25,940 nt of DNA from OPU3-GD-OMZ sp964515235 (GTDB lineage: Bacteria; Pseudomonadota; Gammaproteobacteria; Methylococcales; Methylomonadaceae): assembly GCA_964515235.1 (NCBI GenBank), contig CAZEVO010000026.1, forward strand, positions 1 through 25,940. Direction: 5' to 3'. A model generated the notes under the pieces. That model was not told the origin of the DNA and searched no databases. It saw only the letters and a program-made list of their open reading frames with translations. Below, piece after piece: positions 1 through 8,158 of this stretch. Each line of letters starts with the position of its first letter. The first letter of the stretch is position 1. Both the position numbers and the translations under genes were made by a program.

Positions 1-57
1 AAAACGAAGTCCTAGAATTTAACTGACCATGTGAGCTGATCACGCAAAGGTCTCGAT

Positions 58-1065
58 TTATTTTTTTAAATAATTTTTTGCTGAATTGAGTGTTGAAAAT
101 CGTTTTCGGTAATTTTGCGCTGTCATTCCTGTTTTGCGTTTGAACAGACGGCGAAAATAACTGCCGTCGTTGTAGTTGATTTCCTCAGAAATAGTTTGAA
201 TAGTCTTTTTTGTGTTTTCTAACTGTTTTTTGGCATGCTCAATGCGAGTATTTTGTATGTATTCAAGAGGCGATAAGCCCGTTGCTTTTTTGAAACGGCG
301 TTTATAGGTCCGTTCAGTTAATCCGGACAGATGAATGGAGGCGCGGAGCAAGTCAGGACTCTTTAGATTGTTATTGATCCAATCGCATGTTTTTTGAATG
401 ACTAAGTCATTAGAAAAAGAAGTATTTAAGAGATTTATGAAAGGGGTCTGGCCATCTTCATGAGAGTTTAATAAAAAAAAGTTATTTATTTCACGCGCTT
501 TTTCTGAGTCTGTGAATTTTTTTATTAAGTAAGAAGTGAGGTCTTGCCAAGATGTTGCTCCTCCGGAACAAATTAAATTATTTTGTTCGGTAATAATTTT
601 ATCGCTAAGTATTTCAATGGCAGGAAAAGTTGTTTGCATTCTTTGTGAAAAGGCCCAATGGGTTGTACTGATTTTATGGTCGAGCAAACCCGTTTCAGCT
701 AATAAAAATGAACCGAGACAAATGCAAGCAATTGTCGCGCCGTGATTATGATGGGTTTTAAGCCAATGCTTGAGTTCAGGATATTTGTGGAGTAGTGGTT
801 TATCGGGTAATTCTAAAGAAGGAATAATAATTAAGTCGGTTTGGCTTACTTCCTCAAGAGTTTTTTGGCAGTTTATCGCTAAGCCGTTGTAACAAGTGAG
901 TAATCCTTTTTGAGGGCCAACAATATGGGTTGAACTGGTCAAATGATTATTAACTTGGGATGACTTATTAAACAGGGCAAGCGAAGAAAAAATATCATGA
1001 GGCCCAGCTAAGGTGTATACCATGGTTTCTTCTAGAGCGAGAATGGAAATTGATAGCGATTTCAT
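58..1065 (-). CDS. GlxA/AraC-family transcriptional regulator (DJ-1/PfpI domain plus AraC HTH)
   Basis: A 335-residue protein with two domains. Residues about 1-190 form a DJ-1/PfpI-like (class I glutamine amidotransferase-like) fold, with the elbow motif ACICLGSF (Cys116) and TTHW (134-137). Residues about 220-325 form a double helix-turn-helix AraC DNA-binding domain (LSGLTERTYKRRFKKATG, then a second HTH ending in FKRKTGM). Family members are cytoplasmic regulators; the DJ-1 part is thought to sense a ligand and is not usually catalytic. The gene points away from the methanethiol oxidase cluster across a sequence gap, so it may regulate that cluster, but this is inference. Family assignment is firm; the ligand is unknown. 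Confidence 0.9.
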   Translation of the reverse strand: MKSLSISILALEETMVYTLAGPHDIFSSLALFNKSSQVNNHLTSSTHIVGPQKGLLTCYNGLAINCQKTLEEVSQTDLIIIPSLELPDKPLLHKYPELKHWLKTHHNHGATIACICLGSFLLAETGLLDHKISTTHWAFSQRMQTTFPAIEILSDKIITEQNNLICSGGATSWQDLTSYLIKKFTDSEKAREINNFFLLNSHEDGQTPFINLLNTSFSNDLVIQKTCDWINNNLKSPDLLRASIHLSGLTERTYKRRFKKATGLSPLEYIQNTRIEHAKKQLENTKKTIQTISEEINYNDGSYFRRLFKRKTGMTAQNYRKRFSTLNSAKNYLKK

Positions 1066-1360
1066 AAGGGCTCAGCTAATTGGCATAAATAGCACGGAAT
1101 TGTATTTATAAGACCTTACTTGATTTGCTCTATTATGACAAGATTTAGTGGTTGAGAAAAACGGCTGTGCATGGGTNNNNNNNNNNNNNNNNNNNNNNNN
1201 NNNNNNNNNNNNNNNNNNNNNNNNNNNNNNNNNNNNNNNNNNNNNNNNNNNNNNNNNNNNNNNNNNNNNNNNNNNNAATGAGTCTTTTAAGATGCAATCC
1301 AACCATGTTTGTGGTTCGATAAAAGAAGATTTTTTAAGTTGATGAAATGAAGGGGGCGTA
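1066..1360. other. Intergenic region containing a scaffold gap
   Basis: These 295 bases separate the GlxA-type regulator from mtoX, and 100 of them are N. The two known flanks (1066-1176 and 1277-1360) hold no convincing gene. Short ORFs that cross the Ns are artefacts of reading through unknown bases. A small hairpin-capable repeat lies at 1301-1316 (AACCA/TGGTT). The mtoX Shine-Dalgarno (AGGGGG, 1351-1356) is at the right end. Promoters for both flanking genes are expected here, partly inside the missing sequence. Confidence 0.7.
1177..1276. other. Assembly gap (100 N)
   Basis: A run of exactly 100 N, the conventional placeholder for a scaffold gap of unknown size. The true distance between the regulator and mtoX is therefore unknown, and one or more genes could be missing. 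Confidence 0.98.
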
Positions 1361-2695
1361 ATGGATATCTTTTATAAGAAAAATAATATGAGAAGGTTGG
1401 GTGTACTTTCAGCCAGTATTAGCATTTTTTGGCTGTTGGGAATGTTGCCAGCCGTGACGCAGGCAGATGAAACCTGTCAGTCACCGTATATGGCAAAGAT
1501 TTCAGGACAAGAAGATTTTGTTTATGTGTGGACTCTAGGGGTTAAAGGGGTTGGTGACGAACAGGATAAGTTAGTCACGGTTGATGTGAGACCCGACTCA
1601 GATCATTACGGCAAAGTGATTAACACTCGCTCGGTTGGAGGGCGTAATGAAGCGCATCACTCAGGCTTTACCGATGACCGTCATTATCTTTGGGCAGCAG
1701 GCTTAGATACCAGTAAGATCTTTATTTTTGATGTTCACTCTAATCCAGCTAAGCCCAAGTTGCACAAAGTGATTACTGATTTTGTGGCTAAAAGTGGTGG
1801 TGCCGTTGGACCGCATACCACTTATGCGTTACCGGGTCGGATGATGATGACGGCGTTATCTAATAATAAGGATCATGGTGGTCGTGGTGCGTTAGTTGAA
1901 TATACAAACAGTGGTGATTATATTGCGACGCATTGGGTGCCGACGGATAGTCAACTAAATGATGCTATAAAAACAGGTCAGTATGCGGATGGTTATAATT
2001 ATGATGTACGGGTATTGCCACGGCGTAATTTAATGCTGACTTCATCGTTTACGGGTTGGTCAAATTATATGATGGATTTTGGCAAAATGTTAGCTGATGA
2101 AACGGCCATGAAGCAATTTGGAACAACGATGGTGCAATGGAACTTGAAGACTCGTAAGCCAGTTAAAGTTTTTGATGTGCCAGGGGCGCCTCTGGAAATT
2201 CGTTGTGCGTTAAAATCGGAGCATAATTATTGTTTTACCTCAACAGCGTTGACCTCAAAAATTTGGTTAATTTATGAAGATGGTAAAGGTCTATGGCAAG
2301 CCCAAGAAGTAGCTGATATTGGCGACCCTGCAAAAATACCGTTACCAGTTGATATCTCAATCCAAAGTGATGATCAAATGTTATGGGTTAATACTTTTAT
2401 GGATGGCAAGACCCGGGGTTTTGATATTTCAGATCCCTTTAATCCCAAGCAGATTTATGAAAAGAAGATTGGTTCCCAGTTAAATATGGTGTCGTCAAGT
2501 TGGGATGGAAAGCGTCTTTATTATACCTCTTCATTGCTGGCAAACTGGGATAAAAAGGGACAAGATAATGAACAGTTTCTAAAACTTTATCATTGGGATG
2601 GTCGCGAGTTAAAACAACGATTCTCTATTGACTTTTTGGCGGCGCAATTAGGTCGGCCACATCAAATGCGATTTGGCGCCTTTTCATTGTATTGA
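1361..2695 (+). CDS. mtoX: Methanethiol oxidase, SBP56 (selenium-binding protein) family, periplasmic
   Basis: A 444-residue SBP56-family protein. Bacterial members oxidise methanethiol with O2 to formaldehyde, H2S and H2O2 in a copper-dependent reaction. A Sec-type signal (RR, then a hydrophobic stretch at about 14-35, ending VTQADE) indicates export. Family landmarks include SPYMAKISGQEDFVYVWTLG (41-60), EAHHSGF (97-103), GPHTTYALPG (150-159), APLEIRCAL (276-284) and GRPHQMRFG (431-439); the conserved histidines (99, 100, 152, 434) are candidate metal ligands. The ATG at 1361 has AGGGGG 4 bases upstream. A Sco/MauG fusion gene starts 70 bases downstream, matching the mtoX-SCO1-mauG operon known from methylotrophs. 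Human SELENBP1 is a homologue. The enzyme call rests on family plus context. Confidence 0.9.
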   Translation: MDIFYKKNNMRRLGVLSASISIFWLLGMLPAVTQADETCQSPYMAKISGQEDFVYVWTLGVKGVGDEQDKLVTVDVRPDSDHYGKVINTRSVGGRNEAHHSGFTDDRHYLWAAGLDTSKIFIFDVHSNPAKPKLHKVITDFVAKSGGAVGPHTTYALPGRMMMTALSNNKDHGGRGALVEYTNSGDYIATHWVPTDSQLNDAIKTGQYADGYNYDVRVLPRRNLMLTSSFTGWSNYMMDFGKMLADETAMKQFGTTMVQWNLKTRKPVKVFDVPGAPLEIRCALKSEHNYCFTSTALTSKIWLIYEDGKGLWQAQEVADIGDPAKIPLPVDISIQSDDQMLWVNTFMDGKTRGFDISDPFNPKQIYEKKIGSQLNMVSSSWDGKRLYYTSSLLANWDKKGQDNEQFLKLYHWDGRELKQRFSIDFLAAQLGRPHQMRFGAFSLY

Positions 2696-2765
2696 TAGAA
2701 AAAAGTAATGGGGTGGTTAGCCGGTATTGAGAGATTTAAGTTAAAAATAGTGCGAATAAAAAACC

Positions 2766-4673
2766 ATGAGAAAAGTACTGTTTTGGGTATTGATGGGAAT
2801 TGTAAGTATCTTTTACACTCAGGCCCGAGGGGCGGCAGAATACTTTGATGTATTAGCGCCGGGTTATCAGGCATTACCTTTTACAGCACCGGAACCAGGG
2901 AGTTATCGTCTACCCGCCTTGGGTCTTGCGGCCAATGGTGCTGTTCTCGATAGCCGAGGCGATGAAAGAACATTACATCACCTCATGGACGATAAAATTG
3001 TTTTATTAAGTTTTATTTATTCCACCTGTAGTGATGTTAATGGCTGCCCCTTGGCAACCGCTGTTTTTCATAAAATAAAACGTCAATTGGCAAAAACACC
3101 GGAAATCAGCAAGGATTTGCGGTTATTAACATTGAGTTTTAATCCGCAGTTCGATACGCCGGATAAAATGCAGCAGTATAGTCAAGGGTTTCAAGATGGC
3201 GAGGTGGATTGGCAGTTTTTAACGACAAAATCTGATGATTATTTAACCCCAATACTGAAAGATTATGGGCAGACAGTAAAAAAAAATTATGACCCATTGG
3301 GAAATTTCACGGGAACCTTTTCTCATCAATTACGAGTTTTTTTAATTGACCGAACGAAGCAGATCAGAAATATCTACAGTGTTTCTTTCTTGCATCCACA
3401 AACAGTGATTAATGATATTAAAACGGTGCTTAGTTCAGTCGCGTCTGTGAATAAAAATTATGTTAATCCTTTAAGGCGCGAGGCTGTTGTCTGCCAAACA
3501 AGACTTCGGCCAACGAATGACAAAGAAGAAAACAAAACCCATGTTGAACCTGAATCTGAGACTTTACCTGACTGTGTGGAACAGCCATTTGATTTACTGA
3601 GTACAGTTAAACAAGTTCCACTAGGATTGCCGGCTGTTCCAGTACCCGCGAATAATCCACTAACAGAAGATAAAGTACAGTTAGGGCGGAAGTTATTCTA
3701 TGATCGGCGTTTATCTTTAAATAATACTTTTTCTTGCGCGATGTGTCATATCCCTGAGCAGGGGTTTACTAATAACCAGATGAAAACAGCGGTCGGTTTT
3801 GAAGGTCGTACCGTCAGACGTAATGCGCCTACACTTTTTAATGTGGCCTATAATAGATCGTTATTTCATGATGGACGGGAAACCAGTTTGGAAAATCAGG
3901 TTTGGGGGCCATTGTTAGCCGCTAATGAAATGGCGAACCCTTCGATAGGATATGTGATTGAAAAAATAAAGGCGAGTGCTGATTATTCGGGTTTATTTCA
4001 ACTTGCTTTTAAGCAAGATGTTAATATGCAGACGATTGCAATGGCGATTGCCAGTTATGAGCGTACATTGATCGCAGCTGATTCACGTTTTGATCAGTGG
4101 TTTTTTAACGGTAAAAAGAAGGCTCTAACATCCTCAGAGCAACAAGGTTATCGCTTATTTGTTGGTAAAGCGCGCTGTGCAAGGTGTCATTATGTAACGA
4201 GTCAAGAGGCGTTATTGACTGATGAGCAATGGCATAATACAGGTATTGGCTTTCAAGAATCTCAAAGTCCTAAATCATTACAACAACAGGTTCAGTTAGC
4301 GCCGGGACAGTTTGTAATGGTAGATAGTGCTTTGATTTCTGGTGTGAGTGAGCAAAAGATAAGTGATTTAGGGCGCTATGAGGTAACGCAGTTGCCGCAA
4401 GATAAATGGCGTTATCGAACGCCGTCGTTAAGAAATATTTCACTGACTGCACCTTATATGCATAATGGACGGTTTTCAACGTTGCAACAAGTGGTGGATT
4501 TTTATGATCAGGGAGGCATTGAAAACCCAGACCTTGATCCGCTTATCGTCTCTTTACATTTAACTGAACAGGAAAAAAAGGCGTTAGTGAGTTTTTTAGC
4601 GACGTTAACAGGGGCTAATGTTGAATCGCTGGTTGCAGATGCATTGAAAGCTCCGGTAGGGGATCTGCAATAA
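2766..4673 (+). CDS. Sco1/SenC copper chaperone fused to a MauG/di-haem cytochrome c peroxidase
   Basis: A 635-residue exported protein with a signal peptide at about 1-22. Residues about 60-215 are a Sco-type thioredoxin fold, with IVLLSFIYSTC, a cysteine pair C88/C94 (SDVNGC) and the conserved His187 in FSHQLRVFLID. These are the usual copper ligands of Sco proteins, although the cysteines are CX5C where CX3C is usual. After a linker (about 220-285), residues about 290-625 are a MauG/CcpA di-haem peroxidase with c-haem motifs CAMCH (324-328) and CARCH (471-475), plus RNAPTLFNVAY, HDGRE and TPSLRNISLTAPYMHNGR. It lies between mtoX and bioA on the same strand. The likely role, by analogy with separate SCO1/SenC and MauG genes next to mtoX elsewhere, is copper delivery and oxidative maturation of the methanethiol oxidase. 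Domain calls are firm; the role is inferred. Confidence 0.88.
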   Translation: MRKVLFWVLMGIVSIFYTQARGAAEYFDVLAPGYQALPFTAPEPGSYRLPALGLAANGAVLDSRGDERTLHHLMDDKIVLLSFIYSTCSDVNGCPLATAVFHKIKRQLAKTPEISKDLRLLTLSFNPQFDTPDKMQQYSQGFQDGEVDWQFLTTKSDDYLTPILKDYGQTVKKNYDPLGNFTGTFSHQLRVFLIDRTKQIRNIYSVSFLHPQTVINDIKTVLSSVASVNKNYVNPLRREAVVCQTRLRPTNDKEENKTHVEPESETLPDCVEQPFDLLSTVKQVPLGLPAVPVPANNPLTEDKVQLGRKLFYDRRLSLNNTFSCAMCHIPEQGFTNNQMKTAVGFEGRTVRRNAPTLFNVAYNRSLFHDGRETSLENQVWGPLLAANEMANPSIGYVIEKIKASADYSGLFQLAFKQDVNMQTIAMAIASYERTLIAADSRFDQWFFNGKKKALTSSEQQGYRLFVGKARCARCHYVTSQEALLTDEQWHNTGIGFQESQSPKSLQQQVQLAPGQFVMVDSALISGVSEQKISDLGRYEVTQLPQDKWRYRTPSLRNISLTAPYMHNGRFSTLQQVVDFYDQGGIENPDLDPLIVSLHLTEQEKKALVSFLATLTGANVESLVADALKAPVGDLQ

Positions 4674-4688
4674 TAATCGGGTGTTTTT

Positions 4689-5960
4689 TTGGATACAATA
4701 ATAGATCAAGACCGACAATTACTTTGGCACCCATACAGCGCCATGGGAACCGATGCACCAATATTTCCAGTCGCCTCTGCAAGTGGTGTTCGGTTAAAAT
4801 TGACAGATGGCACTGAATTGATAGATGGAATGTCGTCATGGTGGAGTGCAATCCATGGCTATAATCATCCGGTTATCAATGCGGCTTTAACACAGCAAAT
4901 TGAAACCATGTCTCATGTGATGTTTGGCGGTTTAACGCATCAGCCGGCAGTTGATCTAGCATCGCGACTAGTGGCGATCACACCGGCATCTTTAACCACA
5001 GTCTTTTTTTCCGACTCGGGTTCTGTAGCCGTAGAAGTTGCCATGAAAATGGCAATTCAATACTGGTATGCATTAGGGCAGCCGAATAAAAGTAAAATGA
5101 TAACTATCCGTAATGGTTATCATGGTGATACTTTTGGTGCAATGTCCATTAGTGACCCAGTCAATGGAATGCATAGTTTATTCGCTCATAGCTTAGTTAA
5201 ACAATTTTTTGCACAAGCGCCTCAATGTGGTTTTAATGAAAACTGCTCTGAGCAAGATACGGCCTCTGTCGAGGCCTTACTTGAAAAACACCATGACCAT
5301 ATTGCTGCTTTTATCTTAGAGCCTATTGTCCAAGGCGCCGGAGGAATGCGGTTTTATTCACCCGAGTATTTGACGGCTATTCGAGCATTATGTGACCGTT
5401 ATGATGTGTTGTTAATATTTGATGAAATTGCGACAGGATTTGGGCGGACCGGAAAACTATTTGCACTTGAGCATAGTGCTGTGACACCGGATATCCTATG
5501 TCTTGGAAAAGCATTAACCGGCGGCTATTTAACGTTAGCTGCGACGATTGTTGATCAAAAAATAGCAGCCATTATCAGTGAGGGTGATCCTGGCGTATTT
5601 ATGCATGGACCTACATTTATGGCTAATCCTTTAGCGTGTAGTGCTGGCTTAGCGAGCTTGCAATTATTGCTAGATTCACCTTGGCAGCAACGTATTAAAA
5701 GAATTTCAGCAGGATTAACCCGAGGATTGGAACCGTGTAGAAAATTGTTGCAGGTTAAAGACGTACGAGTTTTGGGGGCGATTGGCGTAGTGGAAATGCA
5801 TGAGCCTGTAAATCAAGCAACATTACAGCCGTTATTTGTTGACCATGGCGTTTGGTTACGCCCTTTTAACCGTCTTGTTTATTTAATGCCACCTTATGTC
5901 ATTAGTGATGCTGACCTCGAAACGCTGACTGATGCCGTAGTAACTGTCTTGTCTGCATAG
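4689..5960 (+). CDS. bioA: Adenosylmethionine-8-amino-7-oxononanoate aminotransferase
   Basis: A 423-residue class III PLP-dependent aminotransferase that converts 7-keto-8-aminopelargonate to 7,8-diaminopelargonate in biotin synthesis, using S-adenosylmethionine as amino donor. Visible features are WHPYSAMG near the N-terminus, SWWSAIHGYNHP, FFSDSGSVAVEVAMK (PLP phosphate site), GYHGDTFGAMSISDP, IFDEIATGFGRTGK and the Schiff-base lysine in LGKALTGGYL (Lys274, the same number as in the E. coli enzyme). The start is a TTG 15 bases after the preceding stop; no in-frame ATG precedes the conserved WHPY motif. No other bio gene is in view, so it appears to be co-transcribed with the mtoX cluster. 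Its 3' end faces relA across 23 bases. Confidence 0.95.
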   Translation: MDTIIDQDRQLLWHPYSAMGTDAPIFPVASASGVRLKLTDGTELIDGMSSWWSAIHGYNHPVINAALTQQIETMSHVMFGGLTHQPAVDLASRLVAITPASLTTVFFSDSGSVAVEVAMKMAIQYWYALGQPNKSKMITIRNGYHGDTFGAMSISDPVNGMHSLFAHSLVKQFFAQAPQCGFNENCSEQDTASVEALLEKHHDHIAAFILEPIVQGAGGMRFYSPEYLTAIRALCDRYDVLLIFDEIATGFGRTGKLFALEHSAVTPDILCLGKALTGGYLTLAATIVDQKIAAIISEGDPGVFMHGPTFMANPLACSAGLASLQLLLDSPWQQRIKRISAGLTRGLEPCRKLLQVKDVRVLGAIGVVEMHEPVNQATLQPLFVDHGVWLRPFNRLVYLMPPYVISDADLETLTDAVVTVLSA

Positions 5961-5983
5961 TCTTTTGTAGTTGTTTGGTAGTC

Positions 5984-7975
5984 TTATCTTTGTCGTGTCG
6001 CACTGATAATGCCTGAAATCTGCAGTACTTTTTCTAAAAGTGATTCAAGTTGTTGAGTATCGTTAATATGAATTGATAACAGTAACGTTGCCGTTGAATC
6101 GGCTGCGGTGTCAAGAGTAACGTCTGAAATATGTATTTTTTTGGTTAAAAAAAATTGCATGACATTATTTAGAAAATGGTCGTTACTGCTCGCTTTAATA
6201 ATAATTGGAACCGCATATGGGCTAGTAATGGTGTGACTCCAGTTGACTTCCAGGAGTCGCGAATTTTGTTCCGGGGTTAAGGTGGTAATGTTGCGGCAGT
6301 TTTGACGATGGACAGTAATTCCTTTTTTTACAGAAATAAAACCGATAATAGGGTCACCTTTAACCGGTGAACAACAGCGGGCAAGTGAGGTTAAGACATT
6401 ATCAAGTTCAGAAACAATCACATCTGATTTGTAGTGATGCCGCTGTGAAGGAGGGAGTAAGGGTGTGAGATCAAATGAGGTGGAGGGCGAGCTCACAGGG
6501 TTAGAAGAATCGTCTTGTTGTCGAGGTGTTTTTTTAGTGTTAAGAGGCTGGTTGTGTTGTTTAAACCAACTTCTGACCTTTCGAAGTGCACGAGGGGTTT
6601 TTAAAAAGCCAAGATGTGACTGAGTCCAGTTGTGATTTGGGATAGCCTGTTTTGCCGTTATGATTTCAACTTTATCACCTGATTGAAGCACATGTGTTAA
6701 TGGCTTTATCGAGCCATTAATTTTTGCACCCCGACAGCGATGACCAATATCAGTATGAATAGCATAGGCAAAATCTAACGGTGTTGCTCCTTTGACTAAA
6801 TCAATAATGTCACCGGCAGGGGTGCGAACAAAAATTCGGTCTGAAAATAATTCAGATTTAAAGTTCTCTAGTAAATCAGTTTGAGAATCATGGTCGTCAA
6901 TAAGTTTACGCAGTGCGTTTATGTTTGTTTTTGTGGCGTTGTTAATTGTTTTCCCTTCTTTGTATTGCCAGTGGGCAGCAACGCCGAGCTCTGCTTGTTC
7001 ATGCATTGCTTTTGTCCGTATTTGTAATTCAATACGGTTGCCGTTGTGATCAAGAATAACGGAGTGTAATGACTGATATCCATTTTCTTTCGGGTTGGCA
7101 ATATAATCATCAAATTCTTTAGGAATATACTGCCAATGGCTATGTGCTAATCCTAAAACAGTGTAACAGTCTGTGGTATTGGTAACGATGATGCGAATAG
7201 CAAGTAAATCATAGAGTTCTTCAAATTCAAGGTGTTTTTTTTGCATCTTATTCCAGATGCTGTAGATGTGTTTAGGCCTGCCGTACAGCTTTGCAGCGAT
7301 ATCTTCCTGTGCTAATAGTGTCGTTAATTCTTGAATATTGGTTTGGATGATTGTTTCACGCTGATTTCTGTTGTTAGCAAGTGAATTAGCAATCGCGTGA
7401 TAGTGTTTGGGTTCTAAATGACGAAAAGCCAGATCTTCTAATTCCCATTTGAATTGGTTAATACCTAGACGGTTGGCGAGAGGGGCATAGATTTCGAGTG
7501 TTTCATTGGCAATAATTTGTTGCACTGCTTTTTCTTCCTGCGACAACTGTCGGAGACGTTGTATTCGGTAAGCAAATTTGATCATAATGGAGCGGATGTC
7601 CTGTGTCATAGCTAATACCATGCGGCGCAGTGTTTCAGCTTGATGAGGTCTGGAATGTGTCTCTGGTGAATAGACAGCTAAATGGTTGAGCCAGCGAATA
7701 TCCTGAACTAAATGCATCACGGCGTTACCGTAAAGGTTGCTAATCTGGTCAGTGGAATAGCTTGTCTCTAAGCGAGAGTCACTTAGTAAAGTTGCTAAAA
7801 TACAATGGCTGTCGACATGAAGAGGATATAATATTTTTATAACATCGGTGGCCTTAGGGCGTCTAAGGGGTTGATTTTCTTCTAGTGCTAATAATTCCCT
7901 AATGAGGTTTTGGATTTGATCTTGTTCTTTTTTAGGAAATGATTTTAGTAATGCTAGTTCTGTTGCTGTGGTCAT
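5984..7975 (-). CDS. relA: (p)ppGpp synthetase RelA (hydrolase-dead)
   Basis: A 663-residue long RelA/SpoT-family protein that makes (p)ppGpp from GTP/GDP and ATP on ribosomes during amino-acid starvation. The N-terminal HD hydrolase region is degenerate: the HD pair is Ser65-Asp66 (TLLSDSRLE) and the metal Asp is Tyr136 (KFAYRI), so hydrolysis is not expected. The synthetase domain (about 230-340) has YDLLAIRI (Asp256), EFDDY (287-291, the EXDD signature of synthetase-only RelA), NPKENGYQSLH and ELQIRTKAMHEQAELG (Glu316). Next come TGS (379-440), a helical region, the LARCC zinc-finger-like motif (531-535) and a C-terminal ACT domain (about 588-663). It is shorter than E. coli RelA (744 residues). 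A separate SpoT should exist elsewhere. Confidence 0.93.
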   Translation of the reverse strand: MTTATELALLKSFPKKEQDQIQNLIRELLALEENQPLRRPKATDVIKILYPLHVDSHCILATLLSDSRLETSYSTDQISNLYGNAVMHLVQDIRWLNHLAVYSPETHSRPHQAETLRRMVLAMTQDIRSIMIKFAYRIQRLRQLSQEEKAVQQIIANETLEIYAPLANRLGINQFKWELEDLAFRHLEPKHYHAIANSLANNRNQRETIIQTNIQELTTLLAQEDIAAKLYGRPKHIYSIWNKMQKKHLEFEELYDLLAIRIIVTNTTDCYTVLGLAHSHWQYIPKEFDDYIANPKENGYQSLHSVILDHNGNRIELQIRTKAMHEQAELGVAAHWQYKEGKTINNATKTNINALRKLIDDHDSQTDLLENFKSELFSDRIFVRTPAGDIIDLVKGATPLDFAYAIHTDIGHRCRGAKINGSIKPLTHVLQSGDKVEIITAKQAIPNHNWTQSHLGFLKTPRALRKVRSWFKQHNQPLNTKKTPRQQDDSSNPVSSPSTSFDLTPLLPPSQRHHYKSDVIVSELDNVLTSLARCCSPVKGDPIIGFISVKKGITVHRQNCRNITTLTPEQNSRLLEVNWSHTITSPYAVPIIIKASSNDHFLNNVMQFFLTKKIHISDVTLDTAADSTATLLLSIHINDTQQLESLLEKVLQISGIISATRQR

Positions 7976-8112
7976 AAGAAATTTAGCAATGAGTTATTGA
8001 ATTAGGGGGTGTAATCATTAAATATTAAACAGTGGGTGTGCCTAACGGTGTAGACTTTAGTCGTGTCTTGAGACATAGTTTTAGTATACCTTAGCTTAAT
8101 AATTGGCAGTGA

Positions 8113-8134
8113 TTAACTAACGACGGTTAGTTAA
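8113..8134. repeat. Perfect 9-bp inverted repeat upstream of the 8159 gene
   Basis: TTAACTAAC (8113-8121) and GTTAGTTAA (8126-8134) are exact reverse complements separated by GACG. The repeat lies 25 bases before the ATG at 8159, inside the 183-base divergent region shared with relA. It could be an operator for a dimeric repressor or an mRNA hairpin in the 5' leader; no T-run follows, so it is not a typical terminator. Confidence 0.6.
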
Positions 8135-8158
8135 ATCATATTTTCTGGAACGACCTAA

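Noticed and set aside
1..57. End of an upstream plus-strand gene (TAG at 13-15 in frame 1)
   Set aside because: Only four codons precede the stop, which is too little to support a coding call.
536..745. Plus-strand 69-residue ORF inside the GlxA-type regulator
   Set aside because: It is antisense to a well-supported gene, with no ribosome site or recognisable domain.
1072..1342. Short ORFs on both strands spanning the first N run
   Set aside because: They exist only because unknown bases contain no stops; the readable ends show no recognisable protein.
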